Assembly: GCA_036346225.1 (NCBI GenBank)
Contig: JARFIW010001458.1
Span: 3,472,001 to 3,536,000, forward strand
DNA from: Platerodrilus igneus
Taxonomy: Eukaryota > Arthropoda > Insecta > Coleoptera > Lycidae
DNA length: 64,000 nt
Direction: 5' to 3'
In this document: positions 44,284 through 55,152 of the stretch, piece after piece
How positions within the stretch are numbered: position 1 is the stretch's first letter
Layout of the letters: every line of letters starts with the position of its first letter
Translations under genes and position numbers: made by a program
The notes under the pieces: model-generated
Seen by the model: only the letters and a program-made list of their open reading frames with translations
Database searches by the model: none
Told to the model about the DNA's origin: nothing

Positions 44284-45658
44284 ATGGAAGATTTATTCAA
44301 TCCCTATTATTTTTTAAAAGATGAATTAGAGTACGAATTAAATATTCGATCAGTAAAATCTACTACACCTCCAGCAGATAAACGAAAAATTTTACATAGA
44401 TTATTATCAAAGGAAATTTACAAAACCAGGTTTAATGATAGACCTTACCTTATATCATAAAACTGTTCAAGAAGAAACTAATGATATTACTTGTACACTA
44501 GAATCAATAGCATCAATAATAAATGAATTTGAAGGTGATAATAATGATTCGGTTTTCAAACGAATTAAATCAAGATTAATCCATGTATGCGGTAGAATAC
44601 GTAGGTTAGTTATCCCTGAAGTCGATACTGAAGCAGCAACAATTTTTAAAAAGGAAAATGATGCAACTGCAATTCAGTTAGAAGCTGATCTTTATGAAAA
44701 AGCAAATAACACTACATCTCCCTCTACAATAAATGACAGTTCATTAAATACAAACCCAACAATAAATATACACCCCGCTACTGTAACTTATGTATCTTCT
44801 AATAATCCAATTTCAGATTGGCCTATTAAATTTGAAAGAAACTCTAAAACGGTCCATGAATTTTTGGAACGGGTTTCTGAACTTGCACAGTCAAAAAAAG
44901 TCACTAAAGGATAACTATTTTTATCAGCTTCCGAGTTATTTGCTAAAGAAAAAATGATTTGGTTTATAGGAATAAAAAATGCTATCAAAGATTGGGATTC
45001 ATTAGTCGAACGGTTAGAATCGGATTTTTTACCAACTAATGCAGAAGATTTATTATGGGAAGAGATTAAAAATAAAAAACAAAAACATAGTGAAACTGTA
45101 ACAATTTTCATTCTACAAATGGAAATGTTATTTAATCATTTTAAGAAAATACCACTAGAATCCACACGTATAAAAATAATTAAACAAAACTTACTACGAA
45201 ACTTCATTACACCACTTGCTCTTTGTGATATAAAAACAATCCCAGACTTAATTACTAACTCAAGAAAAATAGAAGAATCGATAACAGTAAAAAATAAATC
45301 ACTTTCACTAAATTGTGATCCAAAATTAAGCACCTCCACATCTACACACTATAAAAATAATATACCCACAAATAATTTTAAACAGAAATTTTCACAAAAT
45401 ACTTGCACATACAGAAATATAACAAAAATAACTTCCAACCAAATAAAAGTTACAACACAAATTCTTCTACACAGTCACCTCAGTTAAATTCAATTCAGTA
45501 TCAAACAACTAACATAAATAATAATACACCTCCACATCCTTACTGCTGGAATTGTTTACAAAAAAGGCATACAAACCCTACTTGTCAAATACAACGAAAA
45601 ATTTTTTGCTATCGTTGCGGTTTTCCCAAAGTTAAAATTAGTTCCTGACCAAAATGTT
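44284..45658 (+). pseudogene. Element B gag with zinc knuckles
   Basis: The ATG at 44284 gives MEDLFNPYYFLKDELEYELN and KRKILHRLLSKEIYK, then frameshift. The reading continues from 44435 with a helical region (VFKRIKSRLIHVCGRIRRL) and WPIKFERNSKTVHEFLERVS, a stop at 44912, then the capsid C-terminus (IKDWDSLVERLESDFLPTNA, NFITPLALCDIKTIPDLITN). After another shift (45403-45648) the nucleocapsid has CWNCLQKRHTNPTC and CYRCGFP. Same family as A and C. Three frame breaks make it non-functional. Confidence 0.85.
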
Positions 45659-45669
45659 CAAAAAAAGGG

Positions 45670-46191
45670 ATGGTAGAGTACAGGATCTCCCGTGGCCGAC
45701 CTAGTGCTAATTTTCCAAAGGCTACACTAAACAAATTATCTTCACAACACTTTTTACAATCAAAAACAGATTGGTCTAACTGGTTATCTACAATAAAACA
45801 TTTTTACAAATTCAACACTACTAAACCTAACTCTTACAAGTTAATTTCCAAACCCACGGACAACAGACCTTATATTACTGTTAAATTACTTGATGTTGAA
45901 ATTACTGCTCTTATAGATCCAGGCAGTAACATTTCAGCCATTGGTTCTCAGGGCATACCTATAATTTCAACTTTAGGCATAAAACCCTTTCTATTATCTT
46001 CACATAAATTATATACTGCAGACGGTACCCCACAAAAAATTTCTGGAACTGTAGATTTACCAATTTTCGTTGACAATGTTTGCAGATTAATTACATGTTT
46101 AGTAATACCATCTCTTCGTCGCTCATTTGTGTTTGGAACCGACTTCGCAAAAAAATTTGAACTTTTTATAAATTTCCAAAATAACTCCTGA
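45670..46191 (+). pseudogene. Element B protease region
   Basis: Open for 173 residues. NRPYITVKLLDVEITALIDP-GSNISAIG holds the aspartic protease site, with DPG in place of DTG/DSG. Later RRSFVFGTDFAKKFELFINF matches the second conserved block. Upstream KTDWSNWLSTIKHFYKFNTT is the usual linker after the zinc knuckle. The Thr/Ser-to-Pro change suggests an inactive enzyme. Confidence 0.8.
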
Positions 46192-46279
46192 ACTGCACAT
46201 ACTTCTTTAAATGTCACACTTCCTATAATCAATAATAATCAACCACAAACCTCAATTAATAAATTTACTTTTATAACAT

Positions 46280-47696
46280 TGACGATTTGTTTCCGTCAGA
46301 AATTTCTAAAGCCAAAACTATCGTAGATTCTTTTAAAAATGTTGCTAGCTCTTCAAATATTCTAGGTCGCACAAATAAAATATTTATGAACAATGACACA
46401 CCTACTTTAAACGTTCTAGACATTGATTTAAATAATGTAGATCCATTTTACTCTTCTTTAAAAGAAAAATCTTAAACACACCATGTAGTTATCCCAAGTG
46501 GAAAGTTACAAACAATTTAATTTATACGTTACTACCTTCAAAAATATCTTTTCCTACAAATATTTCTTCCTGGAAACTTTATGTACTTGTCAAACAACGC
46601 AGTCGAGTTATTGCGGATTGTCACAACCCCCTTACGTTTGATCATTTTGGTTCTTATAAAACATTAGCAAGAGTCCAAGAAACATATTTTTGGCCCAAAA
46701 TGAAGTTTGATATTCTAAATTATTGCCGAAATTGCATTACTTGCGGATCTCAAAAAGCTTCAAATCTAGCACCCCTAGGTTTCATGGGAAAAGAGAAAGA
46801 CGTTAGTTTTCCGTTTCACACCATTGCTATCGATCTTATGGGTCCGTTTCCACGTTCAAAACAAGGACATAAATGGTTGTTAGTTATCGGCGATTGGTTT
46901 TCAAAGTTTACGCTATTTCATCCACTTCGTAGTTCAAAAGCTCATCACATAGAAAAGTTCATAGAAAACCAAGTATTTTTAACTTACGGGGTTCTTCGAT
47001 ACATAAATCTACGACAATGGCACACAACTCACTAGTAACATTTTCAAAAATATCTGCAATAAATATGAAATAGAAAAAATTTGGTTCAACGCTGTATATG
47101 CACCTCAATGTAACTTTGTCGAACGTTTAAATAAAACAATTGGCACAGCAGTCAGATCATATGTATTAGCACATAACACTTGTGATTAAACATATTCAAG
47201 ATACATTACGCCATTAATTCTGCAAAACACGAAGTTACTGGTTTAACACCAAACTTTCTCATTTTTGGACGTCATGTTCCTATCTCAGGAAAATTTTATA
47301 ATTCATCCTACAAACCCTCAGAAGATATAGATATTATGCCTACCTATAGAGTTGCATATTTTAAGGATCGCCAAGGTCTCTTTGGTTTATTTCAAGACAT
47401 CGCAATTTACTTCACACAGTGCATAAAAAATGTCAAACAGATACAATCTTCGAAGAAGAGAGATCTCATTTAATGTTGGAGACACTGTTTGGAGAACAAA
47501 CAAAGTGCTGTCCAGTGCTAGTGTCGGCTTTTCAGCAAAATTAGCACCTAAATGTATACTGTGCATAGTTAATAAAAAGTTATCAAACTTAGTCTATAAC
47601 CTTACAAACCCGGACGGGTCAAAAACAAATAACTGGCATATTAAAGATTTAAAGCTTTATACGGGCACAAATATAGATAAACTTACTTTAGTTTAA
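46280..47696 (+). pseudogene. Element B integrase, joined to the pre-RT region
   Basis: PSEISKAKTIVDSFKNVASS (pre-RT) runs straight into LNVLDIDLNNVDPFYSSLKE (post-RNase H): the whole RT/RNase H is deleted between about 46370 and 46420. The zinc finger C-R-N-C-I-T-C-G follows near 46720, then KWLLVIGDWFSKFTLFHPLR (first Asp). An indel near 47010 hides the DNGTQ motif; CNFVERLNKTIGTAV has the Glu. The C-terminal domain (47430-47696) has SNRYNLRRREISFNVGDTVW and NWHIKDLKLYTGTN. Several stops lie between 47180 and 47430. Confidence 0.85.
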
Positions 47697-48128
47697 CATA
47701 CCTTAGCCTTTTTGTTAACTCATTGTCCTTCCTTATTAGTTTCTTTAAGTTAAATATCTCAAACGCTTGCAAGCACTCATATTCAAACTTCGAAATACAA
47801 CCCCCTCCCCATATATCTGTGCTGGCGACAGCTATGTTTTTTCTATACTCCAATTTTTGCTTTATTTTTGTTCAATAATTCTTTTCATTCCCCTAATTGA
47901 GTGGTCAGCCTACCCAGATTCTGTCTTCCCCGATTATGACTTTACCAATTTTGACTCCTTCAAGGACGTTTCGTACGCGTTAGAGACACCACCACTCAAT
48001 ATAAATATGTCCCCTCAATTGTTTTCTCTTTCTGTTAAAACGAAATTTGTTTTAGGTTGTTTACTCCTGAAATAAAAAAAAAAATGTATATACAATATAA
48101 TATTCTTTTTCATCTTACACCGGGGCAG
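47697..48128 (+). other. Element B region between integrase and 3' LTR
   Basis: A 102-codon frame (47767-48075) lies in the position where some Gypsy elements carry an env-like gene. It has a hydrophobic stretch (FSILQFLLYFCSIILFIPLI), but it opens with TTG rather than ATG and shows no known motif, so I do not call it a gene. The purine-rich CCGGGGCAG just before 48129 is the likely polypurine tract. Confidence 0.4.
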
Positions 48129-49666
48129 TGACCATGCCACTTTATTGGTCTTCGTGTCATGCTACAGTTTCGTAGTCTCTAAAGATTGACTCTCTGTAAT
48201 TGCTTACTTTCAAGAACATAGTTTAATTCTAGCAAGGTAGTGCTTAGTAATGTTCAATTCTTTGGTGCTTGTTAAGTTGCCTATATTTCTAAATGTTTAC
48301 TCAGGTACAAGTTTAAATAACTAGTTTAATTTTGTCTAATAAATTGCTTAAAAGTCTTTAACAACTTTATTATATAAGGTTCAATTCCTCTTTGTATTTA
48401 AAAGTTTGAGAAACATCAAATGTTTAAATAAATTCTAATTTGCTGGAATAATATCTATATACATAACACAAGTGGATTTGAATACCACATATAAATACAA
48501 ATTCAAGTCTCCCCAATAAAACTGGTAAAGTTATAAAGAAAATATCTGTTTTCTATCTAGTCTGACACGATGGCAAACAAGATCTTTCTTTCTCAATTTA
48601 CCTTCGTGTTGAATAGGCGTTTCGTAAGTATTATAAAGCGAATTACTAAGATGCTAAAATAAAATAATATTTTAGGAACCATCGTAGTTATAACCGATGG
48701 TAAGATTTTTGTGGAACAATAATCATGATCTTTGAAACGTGCCAGCCATGTTGAGGCTAATAATAATTTATTTTAGGACCTACCGACAGGTTACTTAACT
48801 TGTACATATCTAGAAGATATGGTTTCTTCATCTGGGAACTCAACTAAATGTTAACCTACTGAACTTTTAGTACTTAAGAAAATTTAGTAAATTCAACTTT
48901 AGTTCCTGTTTTTATTTCAACTATGCATTACACAGCAGTTTCTGACGTAGTAGCAAAATTCCTTGAACATCAAGAGGTTTCATATTCGACACTGTTACAA
49001 CGCAGAGAACAAAATCCACTCGCACACCTGGAACAAGCATACATCTTTGCGAGTTCTACGTATAACATCTCAAATGTCAGGGTAATAGCAATAAGCTGTT
49101 TACCAGCAGCAGGTATGAAATTATATAAATTTCTAATATCTGTGAGCATATGATGTCTCTAGTCGATTTGCTACAGTCAAAGGTTACATTTTACATAACA
49201 AGAAAAATCCATACTTTAACAATTCATACATTAGCTTTAGATAAAATTAAATACTGCTTGTTTCCAAGCATAGATTTATCTGATAATTGCCTGTTTATTA
49301 GATATTTAGTTATTAATGAAAAGGCCCAAAGTTTCATGAAACTTACAGTCTGAACAATTAAATTGTCATATTATTGAATGCATTTAAATAGCTTGTTTAT
49401 GTCTGATATAATTTTATAGTTTACAACCAGTGAACAAGATTTAACTCAGAATGTTTCAAATTGTTTCTTACTACTAAAACTGATATTATATTTTAATTAA
49501 ATTAAACTACAGGAATTCTACTCAATTGTCTTAGGTGTTTAGTTTCAACTTTAATCCCATGAGATTTCAAGTCTTATGCAGCCTCTGCGACCTTTAACGG
49601 TTGATGCTAGCTGTACCCTGTCGTGCACCTACGCCTTTTATCACACCTAAAAAGGGGTAGGGTACA
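48129..49666 (+). repeat. 3' LTR of element B
   Basis: 1538 bp, TGACCATGCCACTT...GGGTACA, the uninterrupted copy used to recognise the split 5' LTR. It is followed by GAAT. Confidence 0.9.
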
Positions 49667-49670
49667 GAAT

Positions 49671-50487
49671 ATTTAATACACTTTTGTAAACCAAGGTAAC
49701 AGATCTGTGTGTTTTGGGTAATTAAGTCAGAAAGCAACAAACACATGTTTAATACATTATTAGTATTCTTTTATTCCTAGTAAAGAAAGGAATGATTTTC
49801 ATAAGTAGGGTCTGAGTTTAAAAGATTAGACCACATTATTAATGTATATTTTGTATATAAAATTTTATTGCAAAGAAAGCTAAATTTCATCAAAGCAAAA
49901 TTATTAAATTCATTTGAGTAATTATTTTATTTTGGACAAGTGATTTCAAAGGTAGGATAACTGAGTTAAAAAGTAAAAATGTACCAATACCCTTTTATAA
50001 AAATAAAGTTTTTAGCAGTGACTCGGTAAGGAAGCACTTTGAAGAAACCTAATGCTGAAATTTGTTTATATAATAATGTTTAAATTATTGATATTAATGG
50101 CTAATCTTTTTTTTTATGGTGAAACGTAGTAAGAGTGCATCCCTTATGTCCTTCATTATTCTATTTATACTATTTTTACAGCCCCTGCTTTAGCAGTAAA
50201 TACGATATTTCCCTCTAGGGACTTTCAAATCCTCCCTTAGGGCAAACTCGTGATTAAAATTCAAGGACTTGGTGGCGCCCCTTTGCACCTCTCTTTTGTA
50301 TTTTAGAGTCAGAAAGAAGACAATGTTTTGTTATAAAACCCACGACCACTCCTCATAAGCTCTGCCCGAGGAATAGACCCCTAGCTTAGTCGGAAGATTC
50401 TCGAGATTCCTTTATCTTAAAGAGACCACGCCCTCAAGTCCACTTGAGCACACCATATGGTATCTGATGTAATAAAATTTGTTATAT
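49671..50487 (+). other. Region left of element C, probably its decayed 5' LTR
   Basis: No gene. It ends in CTGATGTAATAAAATTTG just before the primer-site-like array at 50488, the place where a 5' LTR should end. No matching copy downstream was recognised, so the edges are open. Confidence 0.35.
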
Positions 50488-50680
50488 TTGCGCTCAGAAC
50501 GTGGGGCTAGATTGTTTACGCGGCCCAATTGTTTTATGTACGCCCAAAACGTGGCTAGATCGTTTTACTTACGCCCAAAACATAGCATTCGATTGTTTTA
50601 CTAGCACCTAGAATATGGGGCTTCGATTGTTCCACTCGTGCCTATCGTAAGAGGTTTCGATTGTTTATAGCTATGTTGAC
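50488..50680 (+). repeat. Iterated primer-site-like units of element C
   Basis: Five to six units of about 33-36 bases: TTGCGCTCAGAACGTGGGGC, TACGCCCAAAACGTGGCTAG, TACGCCCAAAACATAGCATT, AGCACCTAGAATATGGGGCT and CGTGCCTATCGTAAGAGGTT. Each is followed by CGATTGTTT or a variant. The first is closest to the tRNA-Lys(CUU) primer site and lies where the primer site should be. Confidence 0.75.
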
Positions 50681-51018
50681 ACCGCGTTGTGAACTCTAAT
50701 TTTTTTAAACTTGCTAGAAAGTAGTAATTGGAATTTTGTTATCGTTAGTGATATTGCCACACTACGTTGTTCTGAAATTTTGGATTACAAACTTAAAAAG
50801 ATTAACTTGAAGTAAGATAATAATTTGTCGTAGTAATTTAGTTATTAGTAGGGCAAAGTTGTGAATTCTGTATCGAATTGTTGTTCCCCTATAATATATT
50901 TTATTAAGCATAAACAGTTAAGATGAATTTAGATTTGGTTTAAAGGCAATCTTATAAAATTCTTAAATCCCGAGATTTTAATTAGTTTTTTGGATATAGA
51001 TATTAGGAAAATATAAAT

Positions 51019-52320
51019 ATGGCTGACCCTTTCAGGTTGCGAATTTACTTATAGAAGAACTCGATTATGAACTTCGTACACGTGCAGTTGAGAGTAGTAG
51101 ACCAGTTGTTGACAAACAGAAGATATTAGGTCGTTTACTAGCGAAAGAATTAAGCAAACCAGGTTGTCTTATAGATCTTTCGGATTATAATGTTGAATTT
51201 TCAGTAGAGTGAAGAAATGAATAACACTGTAATATCGAATTTGAAGGTGACCCTTCCGACTCTGTTTTTAAAAAAGTACATTCAACACTAGTACATCTAA
51301 CTAGTCGAGTTAAAAGGATGAAGCTACCATCACAAAATCATAAAGAAGCAGTTGAATTTATGCGAGAGCATTAGCTACACGATCCTTATTATTAAGGCAG
51401 AATTGTTTGATAAAGCGAAAGATAAGCCGAGTAGTTTGAATAAATATATCAATTTGTCCTCTCCTGATAGTAATGTGCCCCCTAATACAGTCGCTTATGT
51501 AACACCATCTTTACCCACTAGTACTTGGCCCGTTAAATTTTATGGAGATTATAAACTACTTTATTCATACCTGAAACGAGTCGAAGAGTTAGCACAGTCA
51601 CGTAGAGTAACTGAGGACGATTTGTATAACGGCTCTGCAGAGTTAGGAATTTCGTGAAGGATTGGAAGTTTTTGGTATGTCGATTAAAGGAGGATTTTCT
51701 CCCTGCTCATGTAGAAGCCGAACTTTAAGAAAAGATTAAGTCACGTCACAAGTAAAAAGAAGAATCTCTAGTTTTGTTTGTGGCCCACATGGAGAGCTTA
51801 TTTGGTAGGTTACCAAAATGCTTTCGGAGATCACGCAGGTTCGTATTATGAGGAAGAATTTATTACCAGCTTATGTTACTCAACTTGCTCTATTAGAGAT
51901 TGAAGATGTTTCCACATTAACGAAATTAGGTAAGAAGATTGAACAAGCAGTTCCGTCAAGATAAACTGTGGTAGCTACTTCATCGAAAAATAATTTTTGG
52001 TTTCGCAAAAATTTTAAGTCAGTCTAAAAATAAACATCAAGAAGAATTTAGAAACACTTTAGCAATTCGTAGTAGGGTTTATAGAAATAAATCTTCACCT
52101 CCTGAAGTCCAAGTTGTTCACCAAGAAAAACCTTTGGTTGTGAAGTCACCAGGCGTAGAAAGAGTCAACAAATTTGTGTGTTAAAATTGTTCACGCCGTG
52201 GTTATACGTTTAGTTATGGTAGAGCCCCTATGAAAATATTTCTTTTAAATGTGGAAGTAAAGGCGTTACGTCAACTTCGTATCAGTCGTGCTTAAAAACA
52301 AGTGAAGCACTTGCATAATA
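51019..52320 (+). pseudogene. Element C gag remnant
   Basis: ATG at 51019 (MADP...), then in shifted frames EELDYELRTRAVESSRPVVD and KQKILGRLLAKELSKPG, the family N-terminus. 51352-51657 has PSLPTSTWPVKFYGDYKLLY and YLKRVEELAQSRRVTEDDLY. The C-terminal capsid LPAYVTQLALLEIEDVSTLT lies near 51880 and a damaged zinc knuckle (VC-NCSRRGYTFSYG) near 52180. More than five stops or shifts make this the most decayed of the three related gags. Confidence 0.8.
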
Positions 52321-52512
52321 GTTGACATATTATTTCGTATGAGGTTACAACAAAATGTGTACTAAAAATCGTGTTTTGGTAAATTGAGTACATTAGTTTG
52401 TGTTGTCGTCATGTCGTTTGAGGATTGTTTTGGTGCATTGGCACGTTTTTGGTTTGATGGCAATTTTCGTGATTTATATCGGCGTTACAACGCAACATAA
52501 TTGGCTTTGTTT

Positions 52513-52790
52513 AGTATAGGCGAGACTTGTCGTCGTAGTTGGTCGCTCAGCAGTACGTAAGTCTAGACGAGACTCGTGAGGAGTTGATCGCTCAGCAGTG
52601 CGTAAGTCTAGACGAGACTCAAGGTGAGTTTGTCGCTCTAGCAATTTCTTTTTGCGTCACCACTTTTGAAGTTGGTGAAAAAGAAATTTTTTTTGATGAT
52701 TAGTCTAGGTAAGGCTCGTGGAGGAGTCTGTCATACTAGCAAGTCTATGCGTTGTGAAGCACTAGTGAATACTTCGACAGCTTGATTCGA
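52513..52790 (+). repeat. Array of four conserved hairpin units in element C
   Basis: AGTATAGGCGAGACTTGT (52513), AGTCTAGACGAGACTCGT (52560), AGTCTAGACGAGACTCAA (52605) and AGTCTAGGTAAGGCTCGT (52702), each an AGTCT-N5-AGACT inverted repeat or a near variant. The first two are followed by GGTCGCTCAGCAGT/GATCGCTCAGCAGT and the others by TCGCTCTAGCA/TCATACTAGCA. It has the same order and spacing as in element A, with a second, longer hairpin (CACCACTTTTGAAGTTGGTG) in the wide gap. A further unit lies at 53531-53573. Confidence 0.8.
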
Positions 52791-52859
52791 AGTTATATGA
52801 AGTGTACCTGAACATTAAATTTTTGCTAGCTATCGGCATGATTATTTTTTTTTATATAG

Positions 52860-52955
52860 ATAAATTGTTTAGTACACGAAAGCCGGAAAGTGGCATATAA
52901 AAGATCTGAAGCGCTTTTCAGTAGTAGACCAAGCGGATATCGTTTCGATATAGTT
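52860..52955 (+). pseudogene. Element C integrase, extreme C-terminus
   Basis: KAGKWHIKDLKRFSVVDQAD ends at a stop at about 52952. It matches the last residues of the A and B integrases (GRWHVKDLK; NWHIKDLK). Everything between the gag zinc knuckle and this point is replaced by the hairpin array. Confidence 0.8.
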
Positions 52956-53634
52956 AATTGTTGTCTTGCTTGTTTGATTTTGAAAGTAAAGTGCATCCCT
53001 TATTGATTCTTTTAGTTTCTTTTAGTCTCTGTACTGTAAACAAGAGGAAGAACTTTATTTAAAATTTGAATGGGAATTAAGTGATACCTTCATTATAGTA
53101 AGTTGCGTATGATAGTAGACATGTCAGGTAGTAAGATGGCGTTAAGGATTTTGTATAGTGTGTTAGTGAGCGTATTATTAGAAACGCTTCTCCTGTGCGT
53201 ACGTAATGTGTATCAGAAGCATTTCCCCTGTGTGTGCGCAATCTGATAAAAGAAGCACTTTCTCCATGCGTACGTACCGTGTTCTCAGAAGCACCCTCCC
53301 TGTGTGTGTGTCCAGACCGTTAACACATAAAAATTTTTTTTGATTTGTTCACGTTACCAGACGAAATTTTTTGATTTGTAGAATGTTGACAGACGAAACC
53401 TTCTTGGATTTATAACGTGTAAACTGGGATAAATTAATTTGTTTTAAGTTTGTAGAAGTTGATAGTCTTGTTGACGATAGTCGCGACTTCTACGATCTTA
53501 GCGAAAGAACATTCCATTGAGCAATACGTAAGTCTAGACAAGACTCATAAAAAGTTGGTTGCTCAGCAGTGTGTGCTTAGTTCGGTGGAGTGTAATTTTG
53601 TTGAGATTCTGGTCTATTGTTACTAGTAGTGGGG
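52956..53634 (+). other. 3' region of element C: minisatellite and an extra hairpin unit
   Basis: About four degenerate ~36-40 base repeats at 53170-53312 share AGAAGCA, CCCTGTGTGTGCG and similar. A hairpin unit AGTCTAGACAAGACTCAT followed by TTGCTCAGCAGT lies at 53531-53573. No gene. The minisatellite takes the same position, after integrase, as the 39-bp minisatellite of A. No 3' LTR recognised. Confidence 0.5.
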
Positions 53635-54428
53635 TAAGGCCGATCTTAATTCAAAACGTGTTCACACGTATTTTCCATATGTAAAATACACGTGCACCGT
53701 TTTGAATTAGGACCGGCCTTATATACTTTTAATGTAAAATAGATGTGAAAACATTTCAATGTAAAATAGTTGTGAAAACATTAATTCTTATATACTTTCA
53801 AATGTAAAATACTTGTGGGCACGTTTTGAATTAGGACCGGCTTTATATTATTTTCAATGGAACATACATACTTCAAAACACACGTATGTTGAAAAATGTA
53901 AGTGCAGAGAAAATGTGTGTAGCTGTTTTGAATTCGGTTTTCTAGCGAGAAGTTACACGTGCACCGTTTTGAACTAGGACCGGCCTTATATACTTTTAAT
54001 GTAAAATACTTATGGGCACGTTTTGAAGTCAGACCGGCTTTATATTACTTTCAATGGAACATACAGACTTCAAAACACACACACACACGTATGTTGAAAA
54101 ATGTAAGTGCAGAGAAAATGTGTGTAGCTGTTTTGAATTTGGTTTTCTAGCGAGAAGTTATAAAGTATGCCAGATGCAAAATATCGCATTCAAATCAATT
54201 GTGTTTAATTAAAGTGGATTCTGATTTATGTTTTTTATTTATGTTTAGAGGCTGCAAATACACATGGGCCGGTTTCAATTCAAAATGTGTTCACTCTTGT
54301 GATAGGTTGAAAAGTGGGTTGGCAAAGTACGCAGATGGTGGTAATCTGCTATATAAGGGGATTGCTCCTAATATTAATTTAATTAGTCAAAGTTTACTGC
54401 ATATATTTACATACCTACATATACAAAC

Positions 54429-54929
54429 ATGTATATAATTGATATTCAGGGATTTAAATACAAGAAAAACGAGTTTGTGTGCAAAGAAATTGCGGTTTTG
54501 GACTTGTTGGAAGGTGTTGTTTGGCATCAAATTTTTAAACTGCCAATGCAGTCTAGTTGTTTGAGCCAAGATCATATAAAACATAACGAGTGCGTGACAA
54601 GATATATTTATGGTTTTTCATGGTATGAATCTTCAACGGCTGGAATGGTGTCATTATATATAGCGCTTTATTTGAGGCAAATTATCCGACCCGGTGAAGA
54701 TGTAGTTGTGAAGGGTCTAGAAAAGAAGAAATTAATTGAAATCTATGTAATGCAAAACGTTGTAACTGATATGCTTGCACTAGGTTGTCCTAAGCTATCG
54801 GAGTTAAAAATCAACAACCGTTTAAAATATAACATCCATTATTGTAGACACAGCAATAATAATCTGCAATGTGCAAAACAAAACACCTTGTTATTAAGAG
54901 AATGGCTTGATAATAAAAAAAAACAATAG
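54429..54929 (+). CDS. Small conserved protein of the Polinton end
   Basis: An intact 166-residue frame from ATG at 54429: MYIIDIQGFKYKKNEFVCKE, then LPMQSSCLSQDHIKHNECVT, IYGFSWYESSTAGMVSLYIA, VVKGLEKKKLIEIYVMQNVV, MLALGCPKLSELKINNR and NIHYCRHSNNNLQCAKQNTL. It begins at an acidic DIQGF motif and ends with Cys/His residues (HYCRHS...LQC). I recall similar proteins scattered in arthropod genomes but cannot give a function; an exonuclease- or RNase H-like fold is only a guess. The frame is kept in two of three copies, which suggests selection or recent spread. Confidence 0.65.
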   Translation: MYIIDIQGFKYKKNEFVCKEIAVLDLLEGVVWHQIFKLPMQSSCLSQDHIKHNECVTRYIYGFSWYESSTAGMVSLYIALYLRQIIRPGEDVVVKGLEKKKLIEIYVMQNVVTDMLALGCPKLSELKINNRLKYNIHYCRHSNNNLQCAKQNTLLLREWLDNKKKQ

Positions 54930-54979
54930 AAAGATTGTGTATGTATTATTTATTTTAATATAATTTTACAATGTTAGCC

Positions 54980-55152
54980 GAAGCAAATTATCCGACCCGG
55001 TGAAGAAGTATGCGTGAAGGGTCTAGAAAAGAAGAAATGGATGGAAACCTATCTATTGCAAAATGTTATAGGCGCGGCAATAATAGTGTGCAATGTGCAA
55101 AACAAAATACTTTGTTATTAAAATAATGGTTTGATAATAATAAAAAACAATA
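54980..55152 (+). pseudogene. Second, C-terminal fragment of the small TIR protein
   Basis: It repeats RPGEEVCVKGLEKKKWMETY then, after a deletion, the LQCAKQN segment and ends near AATAATAAAAAACAATAG. It begins abruptly at CGAAGCAAATTATCCGACCC, directly after the left-type TIR end, marking a recombination joint. Confidence 0.75.

Larger units (their letters stand above)
33813..49666 (+). mobile_element. Gypsy-type LTR retrotransposon B, host of a two-step nested insertion
   Basis: The four bases GAAT lie outside both edges (33809-33812 and 49667-49670). The LTR starts TGTACCATGCCAC (5' copy) or TGACCATGCCAC (3' copy) and ends GGGTAGGGTACA. The 5' LTR is split by element D: 33813-34426 and 42724-43992. 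The internal part (43993-48128) holds iterated primer-site units, gag, zinc knuckles, protease and integrase; reverse transcriptase and RNase H are deleted. The LTRs differ by several deletions of 100-400 bp, so this insertion is old. Without D the element would be about 7.6 kb. Confidence 0.92.

Noticed and set aside
47767..48075. Env-like gene of element B
   Set aside because: Position and a hydrophobic run are suggestive, but there is no ATG at the start, no signal peptide plus ectodomain pattern, and only ~100 codons.
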